Shown piece by piece: positions 51,499 through 59,440 of a stretch of 64,000 nt of DNA. The notes below the pieces were generated by a model. The model made no database searches. It saw only the letters and a list, made by a program, of their open reading frames with translations, and was not told where the DNA came from. This DNA comes from Palsa-883 sp035696165. GTDB lineage: Bacteria; Pseudomonadota; Alphaproteobacteria; Acetobacterales; Acetobacteraceae. Every line of letters starts with the position of its first letter. Within the stretch, counting starts at the first letter, position 1. The stretch spans positions 37,166 through 101,165 of the forward strand of contig DASRQX010000351.1 in NCBI GenBank assembly GCA_035696165.1, written 5' to 3'. A program made the position numbers and the translations under genes.

Positions 51499-52145
51499 GA
51501 CGGCATCTCCGCCGCCTGCTTGATGGCGGCCAGGATGTTCGGATAGGCGGCGCAGCGGCAGATGTTGCCGCTCATGCGTTCGCGGATTTCGGCGTCGGTC
51601 AGGTCGGGTTGGGCTTCGGCCAGGTCGGCGGTGACGTAGCTTGGCATGCCCGCGCGGCTTTCGCTGAGCATGCCGGTGGCGGAACAGATTTGTCCGGATG
51701 TGCAATAACCGCACTGGAAGCCGTCGTGTTCGACAAAGGCGGCCTGTAGCGGATGCAGCGTTTTGCCGTCGGCGAGGCCCTCGATCGTGGTGATGGCCTG
51801 GCCGTCATGCATCACCGCGAGCGTGAGGCAGGAATTGATGCGGCGGCCGTCCAGCAGGACCGTGCAGGCACCGCATTGGCCGTGATCGCAGCCCTTCTTT
51901 GCGCCGGTCAGGATCAGGTGTTCGCGCAGTGCGTCGAGCAGGGTGGTGCGGGGGTCGAGGTTCAGGGCGTGCGTCTGGCCGTTGACCTGCAGGGTGACCG
52001 GTATGGGGGTTGGCGGCGGGTTGGCGTCGGCGGCCGCCAGCGCGGGGCGGGGGACGGCGCTGAAGAGCAGCGCGGCCGCGGCGGTGCCGGTTTCCAGCAC
52101 CGCGCGACGCGTTACCGGAACGCGTATGATCTCGTCCTGGTCCAT
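51495..52145 (-). CDS. paoA: Aldehyde oxidoreductase, [2Fe-2S] subunit with Tat signal (PaoA/YagT type)
   Basis: A 216-residue iron-sulfur subunit with two clusters: the plant-ferredoxin type KKGCDHGQCGACTVLLDGRR plus INSC, and the helical type QCGYCTSGQ with GNICRCAAYPN. The N-terminus has a twin-arginine signal (VTRRAVLETGTAAAALLFSA, cleavage near ALAAAD), so the whole complex is probably exported folded to the periplasm as in E. coli PaoABC. First gene of the operon; ATG 52145. A PaoD/XdhC-like insertion factor is not present here. Confidence 0.94.
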   Translation of the reverse strand: MDQDEIIRVPVTRRAVLETGTAAAALLFSAVPRPALAAADANPPPTPIPVTLQVNGQTHALNLDPRTTLLDALREHLILTGAKKGCDHGQCGACTVLLDGRRINSCLTLAVMHDGQAITTIEGLADGKTLHPLQAAFVEHDGFQCGYCTSGQICSATGMLSESRAGMPSYVTADLAEAQPDLTDAEIRERMSGNICRCAAYPNILAAIKQAAEMPS

Positions 52146-52262
52146 GATTGCTCCTTGGTACCTTTTCATCCGCCGCGGTGTCTGGCGCGGACGTGCCTGG
52201 CCACCCGGAAGTGTGTGCGACCCATGTCCGGGTTCTCGGCCGCTCACTGAGGTGTGCCTGTC

Positions 52263-52757
52263 CTATCCCCAGGTGTCGTCCGGCAGGTTGACCACGATCG
52301 GCGTTGCGGTGCTGCGCACCACCACCCACTCGAAGACCTCGGTCTCCGAGGGATTGATCTCCATGTGCGGCAGGTAGGCGGGCACATGGATGAAATCACC
52401 GGCCCTTGCACGTGCGGCAAATTCGCCGTGGGCGCCCCAGCGCACCTCGCAGACGCCTGACAGGACGTAGGCGATCGTCTGCTGGGCGCCATGATGGTGA
52501 ATGCCGGTCCGGGCGCCCGGCAAGACAGTGAACAGGCCGCCCCACATCGTCGTTTCGATGCCTTGCTGGGGCGTGATCGCGGCCTGACGGTCGGAGCCGG
52601 GCGTCTGTGCCGTTCCGCGGTCGAAGTCGGCCGGGCTGACGATGCGGATCGGCGGGTAGACGGTCACCGCGTGCGGCGACGCCTGCGGCCGATCCGGGCG
52701 GGCTACCCGCCGCGACCGCGCGGCGGGTTCCGTTTCGCGGGGATCAGGCGCTGACAT
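52263..52757 (-). CDS. Cupin-domain protein
   Basis: A 164-residue single-domain cupin with PGARTGIHHHGAQQTIAYVLSG (metal ligands His/His/Gln or Glu, about 80-101) and AGDFIHVPAYLPHMEINPS. It resembles small-molecule-sensing or isomerase cupins; the exact reaction is unknown. It is the second gene of a two-gene unit behind the aldo/keto reductase, overlapping it by 14 bases. The divergent LysR gene probably regulates both. Confidence 0.85.
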   Translation of the reverse strand: MSAPDPRETEPAARSRRVARPDRPQASPHAVTVYPPIRIVSPADFDRGTAQTPGSDRQAAITPQQGIETTMWGGLFTVLPGARTGIHHHGAQQTIAYVLSGVCEVRWGAHGEFAARARAGDFIHVPAYLPHMEINPSETEVFEWVVVRSTATPIVVNLPDDTWG

Positions 52758-53835
52758 GGCGTGGCCTGGCCGGGCCCGTGCCCGCGCTGTTGCGTTCAAT
52801 CGCGTCCGCGATTGCCACCATGTCCGCCGAGGTCAGCGACAGGGTTGCGGCGTCCAGCCAGCCATCGACCTGGCGCGGGCTTCGTGCGCCGACGATGGCC
52901 GCGGTCACGCCGGGCCAGGCCAAAGTCCAGGCCACCGCCACGGCGGCAACGCTGGTGCGATGCCATGCCGCGACATCACGCATGGTGTCGGCGACCGCAA
53001 GGTTGCGCGTTAGCGCCTGGCCGGTGAACTCGGCATTGCGTGAACGCCAATCGTTGGCCGGCAGGGACGCGGCGCGTGCGACGCTGAACGATCCGCTCAG
53101 CAGGCCGGACTGCATCGGGCTGTAGACGATCACGCCCGTGCCGTGGGCGAGGCACCAGGGCAGCTCGGATGCCGCGACACCCCGCCTGATGGCGGAAAAC
53201 GGCGGTTGCAGCGTATCGACGTGGCCGATTGCCTCGGCCACCGCCAACTGCCCGGTCGAGTGGTTGGACAGGCCAACCGCCGCGACCTTGCCCTGCTGTT
53301 TCAGGTCGAGCAGCGTCTGCCAATAGGCGTCGATCGGCGTGCCGTCCTCGGCCGGCCAATGCATCTGGTAGAGATCGATGCGCTCGACCTTGAGGCGGCG
53401 CAGCGAGGCCTCGATCTCGCGACGCAGGCTGGCCGGGTCGCCTACCTGCCTCGGCAGCGCGGCGCGATCCGCCAGGTCGGGGATCAGGCCACATTTGGTG
53501 AAGACGTAGGGGCGCTCGCTGCGTGGGATTGCCGAGAGGGCTTCGGCGACCACTTCCTCGGAGTGTCCCAGGCCGTAGATCGCGGCGGTGTCGATCCAGT
53601 TGATGCCGCGCGCCACGGCGTGGCGGATCGCGGCGATGGAATCACGGTCGTCCTGGCTGCCCCATCCGACGGCCCAGTCGCCGCCGATCGCCCATGCGCC
53701 AAAGCCGACGCGCGTGACCCGCATGTCGGTTCGGCCGAGCTGGCGGAGCGGGCCAAGTTGCGCTGGGGCTCGCTGCTGCGGGGAAAGTTGCCCTGGGGAA
53801 AGTTGCCGAGCGGGCAGGGTGTCTATGTGTGACAT
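52744..53835 (-). CDS. Aldo/keto reductase
   Basis: A 363-residue NADP-dependent aldo/keto reductase with D82, Y87, K114 and H159 as the catalytic tetrad (IDTAAIYGLG, FTKCGL, YQMHW). It has the YSPMQSGLLSG and GARSPRQVDGW cofactor-binding segments of the AKR 11/12 type. The first 35 residues include a Q-L/S-P-rich repeat (RQLSPGQLSPQQRAPAQLGP), probably disordered. ATG 53835 is chosen as the last start before the divergent LysR region. Confidence 0.9.
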   Translation of the reverse strand: MSHIDTLPARQLSPGQLSPQQRAPAQLGPLRQLGRTDMRVTRVGFGAWAIGGDWAVGWGSQDDRDSIAAIRHAVARGINWIDTAAIYGLGHSEEVVAEALSAIPRSERPYVFTKCGLIPDLADRAALPRQVGDPASLRREIEASLRRLKVERIDLYQMHWPAEDGTPIDAYWQTLLDLKQQGKVAAVGLSNHSTGQLAVAEAIGHVDTLQPPFSAIRRGVAASELPWCLAHGTGVIVYSPMQSGLLSGSFSVARAASLPANDWRSRNAEFTGQALTRNLAVADTMRDVAAWHRTSVAAVAVAWTLAWPGVTAAIVGARSPRQVDGWLDAATLSLTSADMVAIADAIERNSAGTGPARPRHVSA

Positions 53836-53908
53836 TGTGCATCTCTGACTTGTGGCTTCCGATGGCTGCAAAAATGGGCGGTGGGGCCATCTCGACAAAC
53901 GGTACATT

Positions 53909-53936
53909 CTGCTGGGACTCAGCAGAAAATCTGCTG
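53909..53936. promoter_or_regulatory. Candidate LysR operator: overlapping palindromes
   Basis: Two overlapping palindromes, CTGCTGGGACTCAGCAG (53909-53925) and CAGCAGAAAATCTGCTG (53920-53936), share a CAGCAG half-site. They sit 15-45 bases upstream of the LysR-type start at 53952 and about 75-100 bases upstream of the divergent aldo/keto reductase. Three spaced half-sites in a divergent gap is the classic LysR arrangement. The binding is inferred. Confidence 0.65.
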
Positions 53937-53951
53937 AATGGGACGGGGTCG

Positions 53952-54938
53952 ATGGATCTGCGGCAGCTTGAGCATTTCGTTACGGTCGCGACGGAGCAGA
54001 ACTTCACTCGCGCGGCGGGGCACCTGCATCTCGTTCAGTCGGGGTTGTCCGCATCGATCCGCGCGCTGGAGGAGGAGCTTGGGGCGGCGCTGTTCATCCG
54101 AACGACGCGGCGAGTGGACCTGACCTCGACCGGGCGGGCTTTCCTGGTCGAGGCGCGGCGTGTGCTGGCCGCGGCGGCCGGGGCGCGCCAGGTGGTTGAG
54201 CAGATGCAAGGACTGCAACGCGGGACCCTGTCGATCGGCGTCATTCAGGCGCTGGCGCCCCTGGTTGATATCGCGGATCTGCTGAGCCGCTTTCGCGTCA
54301 CCTGTCCCAATGTCGAGATCCGGCTGGTTTCGGGCGGATCGGTATCGCTGATCGAGGGGGTTCGGACCGGTGAGCTTGACCTTGCGTTCATCAACTCCGT
54401 GGGGCCGATCCCGCACGGGGTGGCGGCCTGGATGCTGGCCTGTGAGCCGCTGGTTGCGGTTTGTGCGCCAGACCATTGGCTGGCCGGTCGGCACGTTGTC
54501 GCCGATCAGGATGGTGTCGCCGGTCCGCGTGGTGTGGCACTGGGCGACCTGGTTGATGAGACATTTGTCGACGTGCACCCGGATTGGGGAACCCGCCAGT
54601 TGGTCGACCGCAGCTTCACCGAACAGCGGCTGGCGCGCCGCATCGGCTTCGAGGTCAATGATTTGTCAACTCAGTTGGACCTTGTCGCGCATGGGCTGGG
54701 GATTGCGCTGGTACCAAATGCTATCGTCGCCCATTGGGCGGGCGGGCAGCAGGGGAAAGGCGTTGTCAGCGTTGCGGCACTGGCCGAGCCGGAAATCTGC
54801 TGGGAGCTTGCGGTGGTGTTCGCGCACGACGAGAAGCGGCAGCCTAACAGCGCGGCTACGCGGATGTTTCTCGAGCTTGTCCGATCGTGCGTCGATGTGC
54901 TGGATGATGTCGATATGGGTGTGGGCGCGGGCGGCTGA
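53952..54938 (+). CDS. LysR-family transcriptional regulator
   Basis: A 328-residue LysR-type regulator with an N-terminal winged helix-turn-helix (MDLRQLEHFVTVATEQNFTR AAGHLHLVQSGLSASIRALE, 1-60) and a periplasmic-binding-protein-like ligand domain (about 90-300). It probably autoregulates and controls the divergent aldo/keto reductase-cupin unit, switching with a small aromatic or aldehyde-type inducer. ATG 53952 is the family start; the frame upstream is open but non-coding. The last 20 residues after VRSCVDVLDD extend past the usual end. Confidence 0.94.
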   Translation: MDLRQLEHFVTVATEQNFTRAAGHLHLVQSGLSASIRALEEELGAALFIRTTRRVDLTSTGRAFLVEARRVLAAAAGARQVVEQMQGLQRGTLSIGVIQALAPLVDIADLLSRFRVTCPNVEIRLVSGGSVSLIEGVRTGELDLAFINSVGPIPHGVAAWMLACEPLVAVCAPDHWLAGRHVVADQDGVAGPRGVALGDLVDETFVDVHPDWGTRQLVDRSFTEQRLARRIGFEVNDLSTQLDLVAHGLGIALVPNAIVAHWAGGQQGKGVVSVAALAEPEICWELAVVFAHDEKRQPNSAATRMFLELVRSCVDVLDDVDMGVGAGG

Positions 54939-54969
54939 CGCGTGGCGGCGAGTGCGGGGGTCTAGGTGT

Positions 54970-55032
54970 CATATACTCCTTACTCGACTCGACGGAAGAC
55001 ACAGAGACACAGAGCGGAAAGAGCAAGTGTTC
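54970..55032. repeat. CACAGAG-type intergenic repeat
   Basis: GAAGACACAGAGACACAGAG CGGAAAGAGC at 54999-55028 is a short period-8 repeat of ACACAGAG units. A relative (CACAGAGATACGGAGGCACGGAG) occurs at 45.51 kb. It interrupts the reading frame of a toxin remnant (next entry), so it arrived after that gene. Confidence 0.55.
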
Positions 55033-55143
55033 AGCTTCATAACCCCTCCGCAAATTCCTGACCGCCTCGGGCCGGTCCAAACTGGCGTGGTGTTTCGCCA
55101 GGTCGGAGGCCTGTGCGCGGGCCATCCGTGAAAGGTGGATCAC
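55030..55143 (-). pseudogene. Truncated RelE/ParE-like toxin
   Basis: From ATG 55143 the frame gives MIHLSRMARAQASDLAKHHA SLDRPEAVRNLRRGYEAEHL, a start like small RelE/ParE toxins, then enters the CACAGAG repeat (LLFPLCVSVSSVESS) and loses similarity. Its ATG overlaps the stop of the adjacent antitoxin-like gene (ATGA). The C-terminal half with the catalytic residues is missing, so it is inactive. Confidence 0.5.
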
Positions 55144-55334
55144 GCCGGACGGGCGCGGCGGCTAATCTCGATCTCTTTCGCGACGTCATCCAGTTCGGCC
55201 AAGACCTCTGCCAGCGGCACGGTCTGCCCAGCCGCCAGGTCCCGATCGCTCTGCTCCATAATGGCCAGCAGTTGGGACTCACCTGGCGCGGCAGGCGCGT
55301 CGTCACCAGTTCGGTGATCGCGCGCATGGTCCAT
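55140..55334 (-). CDS. Small antitoxin-like protein
   Basis: A 64-residue frame; its end LLAIMEQSDRDLAAGQTVPL AEVLAELDDVAKEIEISRRA matches the acidic 'S-x-x-D-x-A-A-G-R-T-V-P-L' C-terminus of antitoxins partnered with RelE/ParE toxins. The N-terminal 24 residues are Arg/Pro-rich and doubtful: a one-base shift there gives another frame (MRAITELVTTRLPRQV), so the start may be disrupted. It is an orphan, because its toxin is truncated. Confidence 0.5.
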   Translation of the reverse strand: MDHARDHRTGDDAPAAPGESQLLAIMEQSDRDLAAGQTVPLAEVLAELDDVAKEIEISRRARPA

Positions 55335-55417
55335 CGGGCTTCTCCTGATTCTGGGTTAACAGGTAGTGGGGGTGGGTCACCTTGTAAGAGTCCCAGCGCC
55401 GCGGAACGCGGCATCGC

Positions 55418-55908
55418 GAAGGAAGAATTTTTGCGCAGATGAAGGAAGCAGATGCACGCAAAACACGCCGATGGCGACAGACTGAACGATCTGTCAGGGC
55501 CTACAATCGACGGCGCGTTTACCGTGCTCAAAACGCTTGGGACGGGGTTTTTTGAAAAGTCCGTGAGAAAGCGTTGGCGTATGAAGCGCGTGGCTCGGAT
55601 CTGTCGGTGGTGCAGCAATCCGCGGCAGGGTGCTCTATAAAGACGGTTTGGTCGGTGAATACTTCGTGGACCTGCTGGTCGACGAGTTGCTTCTGGTCGA
55701 GAGGAAGACCTCCAGGCACCGAACGACGCGCACCGAGTGCAATGTCACAATGATCTCAAAGCAATCAACCTGCGGCCTTGCCTGCTGCTCAATTTCGGCA
55801 GGTCACGTCTGGAGATCAAACGCGTGGTCCATGGCCCGCGAACCGCGCCGTAGCATCTGCGTGCTTTGCGTGCATCTGCTGTTTATCTGCGCGAAATTCT
55901 TTCTTGGC
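55418..55908 (+). mobile_element. GxxExxY-carrying repeat element with inverted arms
   Basis: Imperfect inverted arms of about 55 bases bound this segment: GAAGGAAGAATTTTTGCGCA onward at 55418-55473, and its reverse complement (TGCGCGAAATTCTTTCTTGG at the outer end) at 55853-55908. Both arms contain CGCAGATG/GCAGATGCACGCAAA repeats. Between the arms lies a frameshifted GxxExxY gene. It has no transposase. The arrangement suggests a mobile or mobilised unit, but target-site duplications were not seen. Confidence 0.6.
55452..55852 (+). pseudogene. GxxExxY-family protein gene, frameshifted
   Basis: Read across three frames, the segment gives LSGPTIDGAFTVLKTLGTGF FEK, then REKALAYEARGSDLSVVQQS AAG, then VLYKDGLVGEYFVDLLVDEL LLVE, then LQAPNDAHRVQCHNDLKAIN LRPCLLLNFGRSRLEIKRVV HG. 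That order is the complete GxxExxY family (a small PD-(D/E)xK-like protein of unknown role) with D-L-L-V and E core residues. At least three frameshifts separate the blocks, so it is dead. Low GC relative to neighbours fits foreign origin. Confidence 0.88.
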
Positions 55909-56154
55909 CGGTAGCGCAACAAGGTTGGCAGTGGGGGCCGAGACCGTACGCGGTCGCAGCCTGCCGGGGCTTCGTCCGGAGGACGCCCAATCGGCTAGGA
56001 TCGCTGGCGGGCCACACCCGATGATGATGAGAACCACTTCTACGCTATAGGCCTATAAAGTGGGATGTCGGAGCCCAAACTGGGATGGGCCTTCGCAAGA
56101 CCTACCGCTAATCGACGCAACTTTGGCAAGCCTTAGCGCACGGAGAGCGATACG

Positions 56155-56550
56155 ATGCCGCCATCCCACGCCTTGACGGCCATCCTGACCTGCAGCGACT
56201 TGGACGCCTCGGAAGCGTTCTACAATCGCCTGGGCTTCACCCGGTGCGATACCGAACACAAATACGACACATATCGCATCCTTTCCGACGGCAAGGGCGG
56301 TAACCTGCACCTCACTGACGCCGTTGAAGGGTGGCTCATTCCGGGCCAAAATCCTTTTGGCCTTTATCTCTATACGGAGGATGTCGACGCCCTCGCCAGT
56401 GAATTCGCCGCTGAGTTGATCGATAAGAATGGACCCGAGGACAAGCCTTGGGGCATGTACGAATTCTCGCTGTCTGACCGCGATGAGACCCTCGTGCGGG
56501 TGGGCTGGCCGTCTCGGCTTCGTTCGCTGGCCTTGCAGGCTAGCGCTTAA
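56155..56550 (+). CDS. VOC-family (glyoxalase/bleomycin resistance-like) protein
   Basis: A 131-residue single vicinal-oxygen-chelate protein. It has the AILTCSDLDASEAFYNRLGF start (about 9-28), GGNLHLTDAVEG, FGLYLYTEDVDALASEF and the closing PWGMYEFSLSDRDETLVRVG. These are the features of the bleomycin-resistance/fosfomycin-like subgroup, which works as a dimer and binds or modifies small molecules. True resistance function is not shown. It stands alone beside the element scar. Confidence 0.88.
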   Translation: MPPSHALTAILTCSDLDASEAFYNRLGFTRCDTEHKYDTYRILSDGKGGNLHLTDAVEGWLIPGQNPFGLYLYTEDVDALASEFAAELIDKNGPEDKPWGMYEFSLSDRDETLVRVGWPSRLRSLALQASA

Positions 56551-56616
56551 GGCGTAAATCAGGCGCGCCTGCGACGACGATCGGATAGAACAGCGTGCTG
56601 TGGCGCACAAATGCGT

Positions 56617-56690
56617 TGGCGGATGGGGCGGGGATCGAACCCACGATAGAGGTTGATGACACGTAACGGTTTAGCAAACCGAGACCTGCG
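56617..56690 (-). other. 3' half of a tRNA-Ser (GCU) gene, a truncated remnant
   Basis: On the minus strand the sequence has an anticodon loop TTGCTAA (anticodon GCU) on a CGGT/ACCG stem, a long serine-type variable arm, a T-arm with GTGGG/CCCGC stem and TTCGATC loop, then CCCATCC, G and CCA. The 5' acceptor strand (GGATGGG) and D-arm are absent upstream. Integrases commonly use tRNA 3' halves as attachment sites, so this may be an att scar left by a lost or decayed island. It cannot make a tRNA. Confidence 0.75.
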
Positions 56691-56798
56691 CTGGCCGGCA
56701 CAAAGGCGACTGTCCGTGAGCTTGCCTGGTGTCCCTATCCCCTGCTCGGACACACTCTTAGGCTGCACCTGGGACGACTGCCTGGAAGGAGATCATGC

Positions 56799-57743
56799 AT
56801 GGATCGCGATTCCGTCGGCTGGAAGGGTTATTGGATTGCTGCTCCGACGCCGTTCACTGCGATGGGGGCGCTCGACGAGAACGCATTGCGCGAGATACTG
56901 CGCCTGTATCACGACCAAGGCGTGCATGGCGTGCTGGTCAATGGCACGACCGGCGAATGGTTCTCGCAGACCGACGCTGAACGTCGGCGCGTCGCGGAAA
57001 TCGCGGTTGAGGAGCTTGCCGGCAAGATCCCGGTCGTGATCGGTTGCACCACGTTCACGCCGTCGCAAACGATCGCGCTGGGACTTCATGCGCGCGACAT
57101 CGGTGCCGATGGGATCCTGTCCACGCCACCGCCCTATGCCGCACCGACGCCTCGCGAAATCGTTGCATTTTTCGCGGCGATCTCCGACGGCGTGGATCTG
57201 CCGATCATGGTCTATAATTGGGCGCGCGGTGCTTCCGTTGAGATCACCTGGCAGGTTGCGGTCGAGCTGGCGAAGATCCGCCACGTGGTTGCGATCAAGG
57301 ACAGCACGGTGAACCGGGTTCAGGCGCTCACGACGCTGGAGAAGGTCGGCGACCGGCTTCGCGTGTTTGGTGGCTTCATAGATCGTTTGGGGCTGGCGGT
57401 ACTGCGTGGCCTCGGCGGCGATGGCAACGTCGATGGGGGTGGCCTCGGCGCGAAGTTCGCGGTGGCCTTCTATGAGGGGTTTTGGCGGGGTGCTTTTGGG
57501 GCCGCCGAGCACCCGGCTGACCGCTATGTTGCGTTGATGACGGGGCTGATCCGGCCTGACTGGAGCGGCGTGTTCGGCTCACCTCAGGCGCAGATCAAGG
57601 CTTGCATGAATATGCTGGGACAGTCGGGCGGACATGTGCGTCCGCCACTGCTGCCGATCGACGACCCGCGGGATGTGGAAGCGTTGCGGCGGGTTCTGGA
57701 TGAAGCGGGGTTGTTTGCTGACGCGGTACGGTCGGCGGCGTGA
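56799..57743 (+). CDS. DapA-family aldolase (dihydrodipicolinate synthase-like)
   Basis: A 314-residue (beta/alpha)8 class I aldolase. It has GTTGE (49-53), Y139 in MVYNWARG, and the Schiff-base lysine K167 in VAIKDST. It lacks the Arg of true DapA and other lysine-pathway signs, so it is more likely a sugar-acid or other pyruvate-linked aldolase/dehydratase. AAGGAG at 56787-56792 precedes two near ATGs; the one at 56799 is in frame. It sits right after the tRNA-Ser remnant. Confidence 0.88.
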   Translation: MDRDSVGWKGYWIAAPTPFTAMGALDENALREILRLYHDQGVHGVLVNGTTGEWFSQTDAERRRVAEIAVEELAGKIPVVIGCTTFTPSQTIALGLHARDIGADGILSTPPPYAAPTPREIVAFFAAISDGVDLPIMVYNWARGASVEITWQVAVELAKIRHVVAIKDSTVNRVQALTTLEKVGDRLRVFGGFIDRLGLAVLRGLGGDGNVDGGGLGAKFAVAFYEGFWRGAFGAAEHPADRYVALMTGLIRPDWSGVFGSPQAQIKACMNMLGQSGGHVRPPLLPIDDPRDVEALRRVLDEAGLFADAVRSAA

Positions 57744-57884
57744 TCATGCCGCATGGCTTTGTGCGCTTCCGCGAGTCTCGATAACGCCGGACCGCACCAC
57801 AGGATCCAATGGTGGTTTGGCGAAGGGGTGGGATGCGAGTGCGGTCGGGGGGCCTTTGGTGTGCTTCGCGGTGGCGTGTGGCCC

Positions 57885-57943
57885 GACCCCTCCCCCCAGC
57901 CTTGGTCCGCTTTGCGGCCCAACCCCTCAAGGGGAGGGGGAGT
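57885..57943 (+). repeat. REP-C palindromic repeat, copy 4
   Basis: CCCCTCCCCCCAGCCTTGGT CCGCTTTGCGGCCCAACCCC TCAAGGGGAGGGGGAG is nearly identical to the copy at 46.48 kb. It lies between the convergent ends of the aldolase and the MFS gene and can fold from both sides. Confidence 0.85.
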
Positions 57944-57955
57944 GCAAGGAGGAAG

Positions 57956-59431
57956 TCAGGCGGAGCGGCGGCCGGTTAGGTCGTCGCCGGCGTTGCGCGG
58001 CATGCCGAGCGCGATCGGCGCGGCCATCGTGGTCAGCAGTCCTACCACCACGAAGGCGAGCGAGAAGTCCGCGGGGGTCGGTGCCGTGTGGCGCGAGACC
58101 AGCATCGACACATGCAGCGACAAGGCGCCTACCGAAATGCCGACCGTGGTCGCGAGCTGCTGCACCGCGGTGTACAGGCTCGTCGCGGCGCTCATGCGCG
58201 GGCGGGGCACGTCGCCGTAGGCCAGCGTGTTGTAGGCGGTGAACTGCAAGGAGCGGAAGAAGCCGCCGGTCAGCAGGATCAGGTAGATCGCCGCGGCGGG
58301 CCAGGTGGGGCGGAACAGCGCGCACATGGCGATCATGACGCCTGAGATGATGCCGTTCCACAGCAGGGTGTCGCGGAAGCCGAACTGGCGCAGCGCGTGC
58401 TGGGCGGCGGGCTTCATCACGAGCGCCCCGGCTGAGCTGGCGAAAGTGATCAGGCCGCTCTGGGCGGCGGAGTCGCCGAAGCCCACCTGCAGCATCATGG
58501 GCAGCAGGAACGGGATGGCGCCGATGCCGGCGCGGAACAGGATCATCGCCGAGATGGCGACGCCGAAGCAGGGGAGCCGCAGCAGGGACAGGTCCAGTAG
58601 CGGTGCCGGATGGCGGCGGGCGTGCAGCCAGTAGGTGAACGCGCTGGCGAGGCCGATTGCCACCATTGTCTCGGTGGCGTGCGACGACACGACGCCTCGG
58701 CCGGCGGTTTCGAGCCCGAACATCAGGCCGGATAGCGCGAGGCCGGAGAGCACCAGGCCGATGGCGTCGAATTTTCCGCGCGGCGGTTCTCGGACGTCTT
58801 CCACGAACAGCGAGACCAGGGTGATGCCGAGCAGGCAGATCGGGACGTTGATGTAGAAGATCCAGCGCCAGGAGGCGTAGGTGACGATGAAGCCGCCGAC
58901 GGGCGGGCCGACGACGGGGCCGAGCAGCGCCGGCATGGTCAGCCAGGCCATTGCGGCGACGAGTTCGTGCTTCGGCACGGTGCGCAACAGGACCAGCCGG
59001 CCGACCGGCACCATCATCGCGCCGCCGATGCCTTGGAGGATGCGGGCGAGCACCAGGACGCCGAGCGAGTTGGCCTGGCCGCAGGCGACCGAGCCCAGGG
59101 TGAACACGATGATGGCGGCGCGGAACACGGTGCGGGTGCCGAAGCGGTCGGCCATCCAGCCGCTGGCCGGGATGAACACCGCCAGGCTGAGCAGGTAGGA
59201 GGTCAGTGCCACGTTCATGTGCACCGGATCGGCGCCGAACGCTCGGGCCATGGTGGGCAGCGCCGTGGCGATCACCGTGGAGTCGAGGTTCTGCATGAAC
59301 AGTGCGCAGGCGACGATCATCGCGGTCAGCCGCGTATGGCCACTGGTGCCGCGGCTGATGCGGATGGGCTTTGCGGTGATGACGTCCGTGCCGCGCTTGG
59401 CGGCGTTGGGTTGGTCTCCGGCGGCCGACAC
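57956..59431 (-). CDS. DHA2-type MFS transporter
   Basis: A 491-residue inner-membrane drug:H+ antiporter-type protein with 14 predicted segments. It has CALFMQNLDSTVIATALPTM (TM1, about 42-61), MADRFGTRTVFRAA and the motif C-like GPVVGPPVGGFIV in TM5. Starts at ATG 59431. It ends 10 bases before the start region of nothing known downstream and follows the quinone oxidoreductase gene closely (stop 59441), suggesting a shared transcript. Confidence 0.92.
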   Translation of the reverse strand: MSAAGDQPNAAKRGTDVITAKPIRISRGTSGHTRLTAMIVACALFMQNLDSTVIATALPTMARAFGADPVHMNVALTSYLLSLAVFIPASGWMADRFGTRTVFRAAIIVFTLGSVACGQANSLGVLVLARILQGIGGAMMVPVGRLVLLRTVPKHELVAAMAWLTMPALLGPVVGPPVGGFIVTYASWRWIFYINVPICLLGITLVSLFVEDVREPPRGKFDAIGLVLSGLALSGLMFGLETAGRGVVSSHATETMVAIGLASAFTYWLHARRHPAPLLDLSLLRLPCFGVAISAMILFRAGIGAIPFLLPMMLQVGFGDSAAQSGLITFASSAGALVMKPAAQHALRQFGFRDTLLWNGIISGVMIAMCALFRPTWPAAAIYLILLTGGFFRSLQFTAYNTLAYGDVPRPRMSAATSLYTAVQQLATTVGISVGALSLHVSMLVSRHTAPTPADFSLAFVVVGLLTTMAAPIALGMPRNAGDDLTGRRSA

Positions 59432-59440
59432 GTGGTGTGG

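Noticed and set aside
56795..56980. Alternative ATG at 56795 for the DapA-like gene
   Set aside because: It is in another frame and ends after 61 codons; the ATG at 56799 gives the full family protein.
56799..57743. dapA (lysine biosynthesis) as a firm name
   Set aside because: Active-site Lys and Tyr are conserved in the whole superfamily; the context is catabolic and DapA-specific residues are not evident.
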